Assembly: GCA_016787225.1 (NCBI GenBank)
Contig: JAEUUY010000022.1
Coordinates: forward strand, 124,001 to 188,000
Length of the DNA: 64,000 nucleotides
Direction: 5' to 3'
Source: Chitinophagales bacterium
GTDB lineage: Bacteria; Bacteroidota; Bacteroidia; Chitinophagales; JADJOU01
Position numbers and translations under genes: made by a program. Of the stretch, positions 45,203-53,366 are shown in pieces. Numbering within the stretch: position 1 is the first letter of the stretch; the number at the start of each line of letters is the position of its first letter. The notes beneath the pieces are model-generated. The model made no database searches. It worked only from the letters and a program-made list of their open reading frames with translations, and had not been told where the DNA came from.

Positions 45203-46364
45203 TATATCTAGGAACAAACCTTTTAAATTCACCAAAATTTTGAATCTCACTCTTTGCACCATCATATCCTCTAGTTATCCAAGTATGAGGATCAATCCTT
45301 TGAGTTCTTAATCCCTCAATAATTTGTCTATAATACAATTGATAGGCTCCACTTAGGTAATGAATTGTATAAATAGTATTCTGATTAGCATCTTCAGCAT
45401 ACTTAACCTCAAAATGATACTTTAATTCCTGAATATCAAATGCATAATAGGTAGGATTTAAATTAGGGCTCATTGATACCATTGAGTTTCTAAAAACTGT
45501 TCCATTATAGATTCCTTCAATTAACTGAAATTCTGTGTAGTAATATAAGATACCATTATTTTGGGTATAGTATAATTTAGAATTGTTTTGATTTAAAAAA
45601 GAACTTGTACCATCTCCTATTCTAGGTTCTGTTATTCCATTACTGCTAGCTATTATTCCACTAACCTTAGGAGCAACTATTCCACTATTATTTATTGGAG
45701 AATAATTTTCATTAAAGTTTTCAGTTTGATATCCAACATATGGATTATTATAATTTACTGTATCTTCAAAATAATTAGTCAAATAGTCCTTCAATTGGTC
45801 TTTTAATGCATCTTTAACTTCATCTTTTAGCTTTTGAACTAATGTTCTATGTGCCCAACCTTGGAAAGTTTCTTTACATTCAACTAAATACCAATCTCCT
45901 TCTTGCCTAACTATTTTTACAAGGTCACAATCTTTCAGTTTAGCAATTACATTTGAATTCCCTTTCAATTCTGGGGTGCTTCTTAAATTAATTTGATTAG
46001 CTCTTGTATTTACAATTCCTACTTCTTCTAGTTTAATATTGTAGACTTCTCCTGTTTTCAAATCTCTCAAATAACCTTCATTGGTAAGTCCAAAAAGATT
46101 AATAAAGCCCTTTCCTTTTGGATTTGGATATCTTATAACAGATTTACCTCTGACTGTATATTTTCTTAAATTTCTAATCCTTGATTTAAAAATAGTTCTA
46201 CTGCCTAATACAAATCTTCCTGCACTTCTGACTATTGATAAATCTCCTAATACAGCCAATCCAGTTTCTTCTGCTACAAAAGCTTGAAAAAATCTAAGGG
46301 CTACCCCACAAGCTTGAAGTTGAGCTAAAAGGAGTATTAAAGCTAAATATTTAAAATATTTCAT
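45192..46364 (-). CDS. Lipoprotein with bacterial SH3 domain
   Basis: A 390-aa lipoprotein: LILLLAQLQACG is the lipobox (Cys19). A short domain with transthyretin-like strands is followed by a bacterial SH3 domain (about 113-172: RANQINLRSTP ... VKIVRQEGDWYLVEC ... GWAHRTLV), a helical linker, and a C-terminal part of unknown type. SH3b domains often bind cell wall or peptides. It shares an operon with the EEP protein. Surface location would suit exclusion or sensing. Confidence 0.75.
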   Translation of the reverse strand: MKYFKYLALILLLAQLQACGVALRFFQAFVAEETGLAVLGDLSIVRSAGRFVLGSRTIFKSRIRNLRKYTVRGKSVIRYPNPKGKGFINLFGLTNEGYLRDLKTGEVYNIKLEEVGIVNTRANQINLRSTPELKGNSNVIAKLKDCDLVKIVRQEGDWYLVECKETFQGWAHRTLVQKLKDEVKDALKDQLKDYLTNYFEDTVNYNNPYVGYQTENFNENYSPINNSGIVAPKVSGIIASSNGITEPRIGDGTSSFLNQNNSKLYYTQNNGILYYYTEFQLIEGIYNGTVFRNSMVSMSPNLNPTYYAFDIQELKYHFEVKYAEDANQNTIYTIHYLSGAYQLYYRQIIEGLRTQRIDPHTWITRGYDGAKSEIQNFGEFKRFVPRYNGQ

Positions 46365-46383
46365 ATATTTTTAATGGTAAAGT

Positions 46384-46432
46384 TAAAAAAAACACCCAAC
46401 TACCTATAGAAATTCTATAGATATTTGGGTGT
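46384..46432 (-). terminator. Terminator after the DUF3871 gene
   Basis: On the minus strand ACACCCAA (46425-46432) pairs with TTGGGTGT (46392-46399). An inner CTATAGAA/TTCTATAG stem extends it, and a T-run follows (46385-46391). It separates the replication module from the SH3 lipoprotein operon. Confidence 0.8.
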
Positions 46433-46523
46433 CTAAAGAGTCCAGATTGTTCTCATTACCTAAAAGTTATGGTATCATCAACAAGACATTGGACAGATTG
46501 CAATCAATTTTCTTTAAAATTAG

Positions 46524-47495
46524 CTAGTTGATAAACCAGCTATAAGGGGAGTCTTGTTCTAAAGCAGACTTTATACCATTTGTAAATTCAAAGGCATTTA
46601 CTTGTCTTGTAAGGAAGTTATCTATGTAACTACTCTTATTTGCAGAGGTAAAGAGGTTGTAAACATTCCATAGATTTATATCTCCTGATTCATCTCTACA
46701 GAAGCTATTGTCAAGATAATAATCTCTAGCTATACTGCTAAATTGACCATCATTATAGTTTAGTTCTGGGATTAAGGTTTTCTCTATCTTTGGTAAATGC
46801 TGATATAGTCTAGTTTTACCTAATAATTGAGCAAATTGTTGTTCTGTAAGAGCTTTACTAGTTAAATCCTGCATTTCATAGATATGTTTCTCCATATTAT
46901 AGTTTTGGATTACTTGTACAATCTTTGTACTCATTTCCTCCAAACTACCTACTCTCATTTCTTCCACAAAACCATCAGAGCTTACACACAAATTACAGCA
47001 TACTTTATTCTGGAAACCTATAAAGAACTTGAATTTCTCCATAGACTTCTTATTGTAGAGATTCTCTTGATTATATGACCTTACTCCTCCAATAGTTAAA
47101 GCAAGTTCATTGCCATTGATAGTTTCAGTAATACTAGGGATTCTAACAATGAAAGCCATTCTTTCATAATAGAGAGTTTTCTCATGGTCTAATAATTCAT
47201 TAACTTGTTTATTCACAGCCTCTGCAACCCTTCCTTTTAAAGGGTGTGAGACCCTTAATTCTGGAGTGTCTATTCTTTGATTAGGGAACAATTTAGATAC
47301 ACAGAATTGTGTAATCTCAATAAAGTCAGAATGTGAAATTGTCCTTTCACAGTCTTTACTGAATACTGGCACTATACAGTCATTCTTTAAATGAGCTATT
47401 GACACCTCCTGTGTATTTGCTTCTATGAAAGGCTTATGTTGGTACTCTTTTTTAGCAATAACTGCTGTATCTTCATTATAAAGTTGTAGTTCCAT
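46524..47495 (-). CDS. DUF3871 family protein
   Basis: A 323-aa protein of a family (PF12987) found mainly on Bacteroidota plasmids and integrated elements: RVSHPLKGRVAEAVNKQVNEL, RMAFIVRIPSI, ALTIGGVRSYNQENL and MEKFKFFIGFQNKVCCNLC. The start at ATG 47495 (MELQLYNEDTAV) overlaps the ATPase gene by 20 bases; the open frame extends 11 codons further. The function is unknown. Its placement suggests a role in replication or recombination of the element. Confidence 0.8.
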   Translation of the reverse strand: MELQLYNEDTAVIAKKEYQHKPFIEANTQEVSIAHLKNDCIVPVFSKDCERTISHSDFIEITQFCVSKLFPNQRIDTPELRVSHPLKGRVAEAVNKQVNELLDHEKTLYYERMAFIVRIPSITETINGNELALTIGGVRSYNQENLYNKKSMEKFKFFIGFQNKVCCNLCVSSDGFVEEMRVGSLEEMSTKIVQVIQNYNMEKHIYEMQDLTSKALTEQQFAQLLGKTRLYQHLPKIEKTLIPELNYNDGQFSSIARDYYLDNSFCRDESGDINLWNVYNLFTSANKSSYIDNFLTRQVNAFEFTNGIKSALEQDSPYSWFIN

Positions 47496-48354
47496 TGTTA
47501 GAAAAATTTTGAGGGTTAAGTAATTCATTGGCTATAACAGCTTTATTGCTGCTATTTAATTCAGCTTTTCTAGTAACAAAATCAGCTTGTAAGTGGGTAT
47601 ATAGATAGGAATATCTTTTATAGATTTCATTCAATTCATCTACATTCTTTGTAGCTTGAATTTCTTTTTGTATTTCTTCTATTGTTATTCCAGATTCACA
47701 CCATTCTTTGATAAGTTTACCTGTATCAGGGGTTAATTTGAAAGCTGGTTTTGAAGAGAATAGATTTGTTCTATCCTTAGAACTTGTAGCCATATTCTTG
47801 ATATCAATATCTAAAACTATGGTCATCTCAAAATCAAATCCATCTCTAAAGTTTGACTTTAAACCCACCTTCTCTGGAATATGCTTACCATCTTTAAGAT
47901 TAAGTACATAATCTTGTTTCACTCTCAAAGTACAGATAACATGACATTTACTGCTAAGAATTTTATCTACAAAGCTTTTAAGCATTGGATTTATTTTTGC
48001 CCAATTTGTGAAGCTATTTCCTGCCATATTAGAATGATAATCCAATAGATATTCCCATAAATGAGAGATACTATCTATAATTATCACTTCCATACCTGCA
48101 TCTTCACATAGGTCTATTGCCTTAATATAGTTTTCAGGACTATAAGGATTATCTAGAGGTAATACATTGTATTTACCTAAGCTAGAATAGAGGTCTGCAC
48201 TTCCTGCTTCTGTATCTATTATAGCTACTTTTTCCCAGTCATTAGATAGTCCATAGGCTATCAATAATGCTGACATAGTTTTACCTCCTCCACTTGGAGC
48301 TTGTAAAGCCATTCTGATTTTTGTAAATTGTTTTTGACTTTTTCTTAATTGCAT
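47476..48354 (-). CDS. RecA-like AAA_24 ATPase
   Basis: A 292-aa protein with Walker A APSGGGKT (19-26), VAIIDTEAGSADLY, and Walker B VIIIDSISHLWE. This is the AAA_24/phage nucleotide-binding family, which includes Sak4-like recombinases. It typically works in strand annealing or replication of mobile DNA. Coupled to the DUF3871 gene and divergent from the polymerase-like gene, with 210 bases between. Confidence 0.8.
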   Translation of the reverse strand: MQLRKSQKQFTKIRMALQAPSGGGKTMSALLIAYGLSNDWEKVAIIDTEAGSADLYSSLGKYNVLPLDNPYSPENYIKAIDLCEDAGMEVIIIDSISHLWEYLLDYHSNMAGNSFTNWAKINPMLKSFVDKILSSKCHVICTLRVKQDYVLNLKDGKHIPEKVGLKSNFRDGFDFEMTIVLDIDIKNMATSSKDRTNLFSSKPAFKLTPDTGKLIKEWCESGITIEEIQKEIQATKNVDELNEIYKRYSYLYTHLQADFVTRKAELNSSNKAVIANELLNPQNFSNNGTTTL

Positions 48355-48391
48355 AATTTAAAAGGGTTTAATGGGTTAATAAAAAATTTAA

Positions 48392-48423
48392 TTGATTAAT
48401 AAATATTTTTTGATTTAATTTTG
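48392..48423 (+). promoter_or_regulatory. Promoter candidate of the polymerase-like gene
   Basis: TTG (48392-48394), a 21-base spacer, then TAATTTTG (48416-48423), a TAnnTTTG match. The leader to the ATG at 48565 would be about 135 bases, long for this genome. Confidence 0.55.
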
Positions 48424-48469
48424 CAGTCATTATAGTTCATTGAGAATAACATTTGTGGGTGTGAACCAT

Positions 48470-48566
48470 CTTGATTTTATCAAGTATTATCTCTAGAGAA
48501 TAGATTAAATCTATATCTCAACTTAAAATTCCCTAGTGGCATTGTAGTACCAAATGGTATTACAAT
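48470..48566. promoter_or_regulatory. Cluster of palindromes before the polymerase-like gene
   Basis: CTTGAT-TTT-ATCAAG (48470-48484), TCTCTAGAGA (48490-48499), ATAGATT-A-AATCTAT (48500-48514), and the imperfect ATTGTAGTACC/GGTATTACAAT (48541-48551 with 48556-48566). The last covers the ATG at 48565. They could be RNA structure hiding the start, operators or replication-origin repeats. Confidence 0.55.
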
Positions 48567-50034
48567 GAATTATAATAAAAAAGCAAAAAGGAAAGCACTT
48601 TGCCTAAACAGTGCAGAAAATCTTGATTCAAATTATGTAAATCAAGTAAAGTGGAATGTACCAAAAGTTTTAACATTATACATTCCAGAGAATTTAGACA
48701 TTGATAAAATATTATCTGAAAAGCCCCCCAATTTTAAGCATCATAGGGATTGTTTTATCTATCTCATTAGTTTGATTAATGATATTCCTTCTAGGAATAA
48801 GGAATTGATTAGTGAATTTACTCAATTCTATTCTCCATTAGTTCAGAGAAGGATTAAAGACTATAGATTATATTTAGACTATCTAATTGAAAATAAAATA
48901 ATTGAAACTGATAATCATTATATCAAAGATACAGGGAAGTCAAAGGGGTATGGATATCATCTTAATTATGAAACTAAAGTGAAACCAATTGAAATTACAA
49001 AATATACTCTTATAAAAAGCATACTTAAATTCATTGACCTTGATAATACTGAAATTGAATCTGAAAATAATGGAGATTCAATTATTAATAAGGAATTGCC
49101 ATATATTACAAAGTGGTTAAACAAAAACTTAACTATAGATTTTGAGGGAGCTTCAACTTATCTCTTAAATGAGTATAAAAAAGACTTAAAAAATAAAGTC
49201 AAAAAGAGAATAGCAAATAGAAAGTTTTGTTCTAGAATGATTGTAATTCACAAGTTACATAGAGGAGATTTTCAATATAGCATAGATAATAATGCAGGAA
49301 GATTATATACAGTTCTTACTCAAATTAAAAAAGAACTTAGGCAGTTCATTAGATACAATGGCAAAAATCTAGTTGCTATTGATATTAAAAACTCTCAACC
49401 TTACTTATCATCAATTTTATTTAGTAAATTTCATTTTGATTTGAATAATTGTGAAAATATAATCAAGTATTATAATCCAATTTTTAGAAATGATAATAAT
49501 TATACCAATTTTGAAAATAAACTAGTTGAATTAGGAGAAAAACAAGACACAAAAGACTTTTTAGAAATTATTTCAAATGGACTTATTTATGAATATTTTG
49601 GCTGTGCTTTGCAAAACCATTCCTTAATAGATTTGGATTTAGATCCAAAAATAGTTAGAAAAAAAGCTAAAAAAATATTGATAAGTCTTCTTTTTAGCAA
49701 AAATGATTATTGGCATTTTCAAGGCTATACAAATGTTCTAAAAACTACATTTCCTTCAATATTTGAAGCCTATTATTTACTAAAGTATGAGAAACATAAT
49801 TCATTGGCTTGTTTTCTTCAAAATCTAGAAGCTAAACTTGTATTGCATAAAGCTTGTAAAATTATTTCTGAAGAAAACCCAGATTTGCTAATTTTAACTA
49901 TTCATGATTCAATAGTGACTACTGAGGGCAATGAAGAATATGTAAAAGGAATTCTTTCAAAGGTTTTACACGAAAACATAGGCCTACCACCTACATTAGA
50001 AGTTGAAAAATGGAAAAAATCTCTATTGTCATAG
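48565..50034 (+). CDS. DNA polymerase I/single-subunit RNA polymerase-like protein
   Basis: A 489-aa protein with a family-A-like palm: RLYTVLTQIKKELRQF, then LVAIDIKNSQPYL (motif A, D273), PKIVRKKAKKILISLLFSK (a fingers helix resembling motif B, R365 and K369/K370), and LLILTIHDSIVTTEGNE (motif C, H447 and D448). HDS resembles motif C of T7-like RNA polymerases, and NSQP lies where polymerases have a conserved motif A. There is no 3'-5' exonuclease domain, and the N-terminal 190 residues look helical with a possible winged-helix region. A replicative polymerase or primase of the element is inferred. Confidence 0.55.
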   Translation: MNYNKKAKRKALCLNSAENLDSNYVNQVKWNVPKVLTLYIPENLDIDKILSEKPPNFKHHRDCFIYLISLINDIPSRNKELISEFTQFYSPLVQRRIKDYRLYLDYLIENKIIETDNHYIKDTGKSKGYGYHLNYETKVKPIEITKYTLIKSILKFIDLDNTEIESENNGDSIINKELPYITKWLNKNLTIDFEGASTYLLNEYKKDLKNKVKKRIANRKFCSRMIVIHKLHRGDFQYSIDNNAGRLYTVLTQIKKELRQFIRYNGKNLVAIDIKNSQPYLSSILFSKFHFDLNNCENIIKYYNPIFRNDNNYTNFENKLVELGEKQDTKDFLEIISNGLIYEYFGCALQNHSLIDLDLDPKIVRKKAKKILISLLFSKNDYWHFQGYTNVLKTTFPSIFEAYYLLKYEKHNSLACFLQNLEAKLVLHKACKIISEENPDLLILTIHDSIVTTEGNEEYVKGILSKVLHENIGLPPTLEVEKWKKSLLS

Positions 50035-50082
50035 ATTAGAATAAAATATAAAATAATATATATATAACAATAGAGATTACAC

Positions 50083-50099
50083 CATTATGTTAGTAAAAA
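50083..50099. repeat. 17-bp end repeat, right copy
   Basis: CATTATGTTAGTAAAAA, the exact reverse complement of 27525-27541. It lies between the polymerase-like and integrase stop codons. The space 50035-50108 holds only AT-rich sequence besides. Confidence 0.65.
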
Positions 50100-50108
50100 T
50101 CCCATTTT

Positions 50109-51296
50109 TCAAAATCTATCCTTAAGCTTATCCATATCCTTGATAATCTTATCATCCAAAACCTTTGCGTAAACTTGTGTAGTAGAGATTTTGGTATGAC
50201 CAAGCATTTTAGATACAGTTTCTATAGGTACTCCATTAGCCAGAGCTATAGTTGTAGCAAATGTATGTCTGCCTATATGAGTGGTTAAGGACTTCTTGAT
50301 TCCTACTATTTCCTGTATCAGTTTTAAGTTTAGATTCATCTTCTGATTGGATAGTACAGGAAAGATTGGTTTAGTAGCATTCTCATAGTCAGCATACTTA
50401 TCTATTAGCTCTAAGGCTTGTGGAAGTAATGGAACTACAAACTTATTGCCAGTTTTAGCTCTATCCATTTTAATGAGATTATCTTCAATATCCCTTAAAT
50501 TCAAGGTTTTAATATCTGCATAAGATAAACCTGTGAAGCATTGGAATATGAATACATCTCTAACTTTCTCCAAAGTAGGTCTTTGAAAATCAAACTGGAT
50601 AAGCTTTTTAAGTTCCTCTATAGTAAGAATAACCCTATTTACTTGTTTAAATTCAAGGGTAAAAGTAGCCATAGGGTTTTTTGAGATAAATCCTTGCTTT
50701 ATGGCATAGTTGATAATTTTCTTCAATCTCTGAATTTGCTTATTTGCTCCATTAGTGGTGCAAGTCTTTTCTGTAGTTACATAACCATAATAGGCTTCAC
50801 AGAAGTTATAATTGACTTCTTCTAAAGGAATATCCTTATTACCAGAATAAATAGGAACAAACTCTTTCAGATATTTGAGAGTGGATTTGTAGTTCTTGTA
50901 GCTACCATAGGAATATTTGATTCCTATCATTTTTTCAAAATTGGTATTATGAAGTGTTGCTGTTTCTATGAGATAGTGGACTATTTGAGTAGGTTTCTTG
51001 ACTCCTTTTAGCATTGTTTTAAATAACTCTGGGGTCAAATACTCATCATTTAATAAAGCCTTTGAATAAGTATTATACATTTTAGTCTTAAACAATTCAA
51101 GGAACTCATTTAGGTCATTGTCAAATTTAGCATTCTTATTGTATTTATCCCATTTAAAAGACTCTATTCTTTTATTAGTGGATAGTTCTAATTTCTGACC
51201 ATTGATATACATCTTAGCATATATGGGAACTAATCCAAAATTGTCCTGTTTCTCAGTTTTAACTACAAACTTCAATGTAAAGCTATTTGTAGCCAT
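50109..51296 (-). CDS. int: Tyrosine recombinase/integrase, CTnDOT-like
   Basis: A 395-aa integrase. An N-terminal arm-binding domain and a SAM-like core-binding domain precede the catalytic domain: TGLSYADIK (255-263), HIGRH (340-344), LGH (365-367) and the nucleophile Tyr376 in TTQVYAKV. The first catalytic Arg is replaced by Ser258, as known in the CTnDOT integrase. The gene reads away from the attachment site, with 324 bases holding arm-type repeats between. It should catalyse integration at the tRNA-Pro 3' end and excision. Confidence 0.93.
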   Translation of the reverse strand: MATNSFTLKFVVKTEKQDNFGLVPIYAKMYINGQKLELSTNKRIESFKWDKYNKNAKFDNDLNEFLELFKTKMYNTYSKALLNDEYLTPELFKTMLKGVKKPTQIVHYLIETATLHNTNFEKMIGIKYSYGSYKNYKSTLKYLKEFVPIYSGNKDIPLEEVNYNFCEAYYGYVTTEKTCTTNGANKQIQRLKKIINYAIKQGFISKNPMATFTLEFKQVNRVILTIEELKKLIQFDFQRPTLEKVRDVFIFQCFTGLSYADIKTLNLRDIEDNLIKMDRAKTGNKFVVPLLPQALELIDKYADYENATKPIFPVLSNQKMNLNLKLIQEIVGIKKSLTTHIGRHTFATTIALANGVPIETVSKMLGHTKISTTQVYAKVLDDKIIKDMDKLKDRF

Positions 51297-51325
51297 ATTG
51301 AGATTAGTTTAAAAAGTGAATGATT

Positions 51326-51481
51326 TGACACCTTTTGAAGGTGTCATTTAAAAGTGTGTGAAGATTTGTTAATGAAAATAAAAGCTAATGCTCTTAACCC
51401 TTATTGATAAAGGGATTTAATGAACTTGAAAAGTGTCAAAAAGGTGTCAAGACACTTTTAAAAAGTGTACAAATTAGTGTC
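51326..51481. repeat. Cluster of AAAGTGTC-type arm sites
   Basis: Copies: TGACACCTT/AAGGTGTCA as a perfect dyad (51326-51334 with 51338-51346), AAAGTGTGTG (51351-51360), AAAAGTGTC (51429-51437), AAGGTGTC (51441-51448), GACACTTTT (51451-51459), AAAAGTGTA (51461-51469), TTAGTGTC (51474-51481). Located between integrase and core site; a similar pair lies at the left end. Interpreted as integrase/excisionase arm sites. The rest of 51297-51620 shows only AT-rich sequence and the terminator. Confidence 0.75.
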
Positions 51482-51581
51482 AGTAATTATTAAAAATTGA
51501 CTTGAATTTGAGAAGAACTATATAGGATAAGAAATTAAATAAATCCCTTGAAAACCCTATAAACACTGACTAATAGAAAAC

Positions 51582-51612
51582 AAAAAAGCCTCACATTTCT
51601 GCAAGGCTTTTT
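51582..51612. terminator. Terminator of the tRNA transcript at the right island end
   Basis: AAAAAGCCT (51583-51591) and AGGCTTTTT (51604-51612) pair around a 12-base loop, with T-runs in both directions. It lies seven bases inside the island end and now closes the tRNA-Pro transcript. Confidence 0.75.
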
Positions 51613-51618
51613 AACTAA

Positions 51619-51636
51619 TGTAGGGATGACAGGATT
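51619..51636. repeat. Right attachment site (18-bp direct repeat)
   Basis: TGTAGGGATGACAGGATT, identical to 27398-27415. It covers the acceptor end and part of the T-arm of tRNA-Pro, so integration leaves the tRNA gene intact. Confidence 0.9.
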
Positions 51637-51694
51637 CGAACCTGCGACCACCTGGTCCCAAACCAGGTGCGCTACCGGACTGCGCTACATCCCT
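51621..51694 (-). tRNA. tRNA-Pro (anticodon UGG)
   Basis: A 74-nt cloverleaf: acceptor AGGGATG/CATCCCT, anticodon stem CCTGG/CCAGG with loop TTTGGGA (anticodon TGG), T-arm with GGTTCGAATCC. The CCA end is not encoded. It is the integration site of the island, whose 3' end it shares. It is 11 bases after tRNA-Ser. Confidence 0.96.
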
Positions 51695-51705
51695 AATTAA
51701 TTTTG

Positions 51706-51792
51706 CGGTGAGGGCGGGATTCGAACCCGCGGTACAGTTTCCCGTACGTCAGTTTAGCAAACTGGTGGTTTCAGCCTCTCACCCACCTCACC
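51706..51792 (-). tRNA. tRNA-Ser (anticodon GCU)
   Basis: An 87-nt tRNA with acceptor GGTGAGG/CCTCACC, anticodon loop TTGCTAA (GCT) and the long variable arm of serine tRNAs. The discriminator is G, as expected for Ser. It precedes tRNA-Pro in one transcript downstream of dnaA. Confidence 0.95.
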
Positions 51793-51848
51793 TTTAGCAA
51801 CTCCCTGCTAAAAAGGAGTGCAAATATATAATTATTTTTTTATTTGGC

Positions 51849-53273
51849 TTATAAATTGCTCAAATTAATTCTTTTCTTGAGCTCTTCTAGGTCTTCTCTA
51901 AATTTCTTATCTACCTCGAGAAGATTATCTACCACTTGAATGGAGTGAATGACTGTACTATGATCCTTATTGCCAAAATGACGACCTATTTCTTTCAGTG
52001 AATTTTTGGTGTATTTTTTTGCTAAATACATAGAGATTTGTCGGGCATTGACTACCTCTCTCTTCCGTGTATTTTGTTTGAGTAAATCCGCATTTACACC
52101 GATGAATTCACAAACTGTTTTCTGAATATACTCTACAGAAACTTCTCTGGATACGGACTTGACATAGTTTTTAATTATTTTCTTGGCTAAATCTATGTCT
52201 ACATCTTTCTTCACAAGTGAAGCTTGCGCCAGAAGGGCTATCATGGCACCCTCTAGATCTCTCACATTAGTATTGATATTAAAGGCTACATACTCAACTA
52301 CCTCTTTAGGTAATATAACTCCGTCAGCATACATCTTTTTTTCAAGGATAGAATAGCGCGTCTCGTAATCTGGCATTCCCATTTCAGCGAGCAGCCCCCA
52401 CTTTAATCTGGACAACAATCTTTCTTCTATCCCATCCATATCTTTTGGAGCTCTGTCAGAAGTAATGACTAATTGTTTACCATTATTATGTAGGTGATTA
52501 AATATATTGAAAAATATCTCCTGAGATTTTTCTTTACCAGAAAAGAATTGAATGTCATCTATTAACAAAACATCGATGAGATTATAAAAGTTGATAAACT
52601 CATGTGTATTGTTATTCTTAGCAGACTCGATAAATTGATTAATAAATTTATCCGATTGTATATATAGAACCGTTTTACTCGGAGTAATTTGTTTTATTTG
52701 ATTACCTATTGCTTGCAGCAAATGGGACTTCCCCACTCCAGTGCCACCATATAGAAACAATGGATTAAATGCTGTGCCTCCAGGTTTCTTAGCTACGGCA
52801 TAACCAGCAGCTCTAGATAATCGATTGCAGTCGCCTTCTATAAAACTTTCAAAGGTAAAAATAGGGTTTAACTGTGAATCTATGCTGACCTTTTTAATAC
52901 CAGGAATTACAAAAGGATTGCGAATTTGATTACCTACAGTTATTGGCATAAATGTCTCAGAATTTTCACTAGAGTTTCCTTTAGTATTTGGGTAAGAGAT
53001 GGCACTCTTGCTATCATTTTTATCAAGTAGAATGCGATATTCAAGTTTAGCTTTTTCGCCAATTTCTCTCATCAATGCTTTCCGAATAATAGTCACATAG
53101 TGTTCTTCGAGCCACTCATAAAAAAATTGAGAAGGCACCTGTATAGTCAAAATATCTTTATCTAATGCTACTGGCACAATAGGTTCGAACCATGTAGAAT
53201 AAACTTGAGATGATACATTACTCTTTATCACCTCCAGACATTTTGCCCACACCTTTTCAAAATTTTCAGACAT
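51849..53273 (-). CDS. dnaA: Chromosomal replication initiator DnaA
   Basis: A 474-aa initiator. Domain I (FEKVWAKCLEVIKSNVSSQVYSTWF), a linker, AAA+ domain III with Walker A GGTGVGKS and Walker B VLLIDDIQF, and domain IV with the DnaA-box signature KDHSTVIHSIQ. Complete, with normal length. No clear cluster of DnaA boxes is seen within 53274-53366. Confidence 0.97.
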   Translation of the reverse strand: MSENFEKVWAKCLEVIKSNVSSQVYSTWFEPIVPVALDKDILTIQVPSQFFYEWLEEHYVTIIRKALMREIGEKAKLEYRILLDKNDSKSAISYPNTKGNSSENSETFMPITVGNQIRNPFVIPGIKKVSIDSQLNPIFTFESFIEGDCNRLSRAAGYAVAKKPGGTAFNPLFLYGGTGVGKSHLLQAIGNQIKQITPSKTVLYIQSDKFINQFIESAKNNNTHEFINFYNLIDVLLIDDIQFFSGKEKSQEIFFNIFNHLHNNGKQLVITSDRAPKDMDGIEERLLSRLKWGLLAEMGMPDYETRYSILEKKMYADGVILPKEVVEYVAFNINTNVRDLEGAMIALLAQASLVKKDVDIDLAKKIIKNYVKSVSREVSVEYIQKTVCEFIGVNADLLKQNTRKREVVNARQISMYLAKKYTKNSLKEIGRHFGNKDHSTVIHSIQVVDNLLEVDKKFREDLEELKKRINLSNL

Positions 53274-53366
53274 AAATTTTATTGTTATTTTTCTGTTAAG
53301 AAATTTTCTTCACTTCCGTGGTGCGAATATGAACAATTTAATGTGAATAACTAGAGTTTTTTTTGC

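Larger units (their letters stand above)
27398..51636. mobile_element. Integrated genomic island in tRNA-Pro with defence cargo
   Basis: About 24.2 kb bounded by the 18-bp repeat, with the intact tRNA-Pro at the integrase-proximal end. It carries a tyrosine recombinase, repeated arm-type motifs at both ends, a polymerase-like gene, an AAA ATPase, a DUF3871 gene, an XRE regulator, and two convergent defence blocks. No relaxase, coupling protein, type IV secretion, portal, capsid or terminase gene is visible, so it is neither a complete conjugative element nor a complete prophage. It may be mobilised by a helper or be a satellite-like or plasmid-like integrative element. Base composition is clearly lower in G+C than both flanks. 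Confidence 0.88.

Noticed and set aside
27398-51636. Complete integrative conjugative element or prophage
   Set aside because: No transfer, mobilisation, structural or packaging genes were found among the island proteins.
53274-53366. oriC upstream of dnaA
   Set aside because: Only one imperfect box-like sequence is seen; dnaA is often not next to oriC in Bacteroidota.
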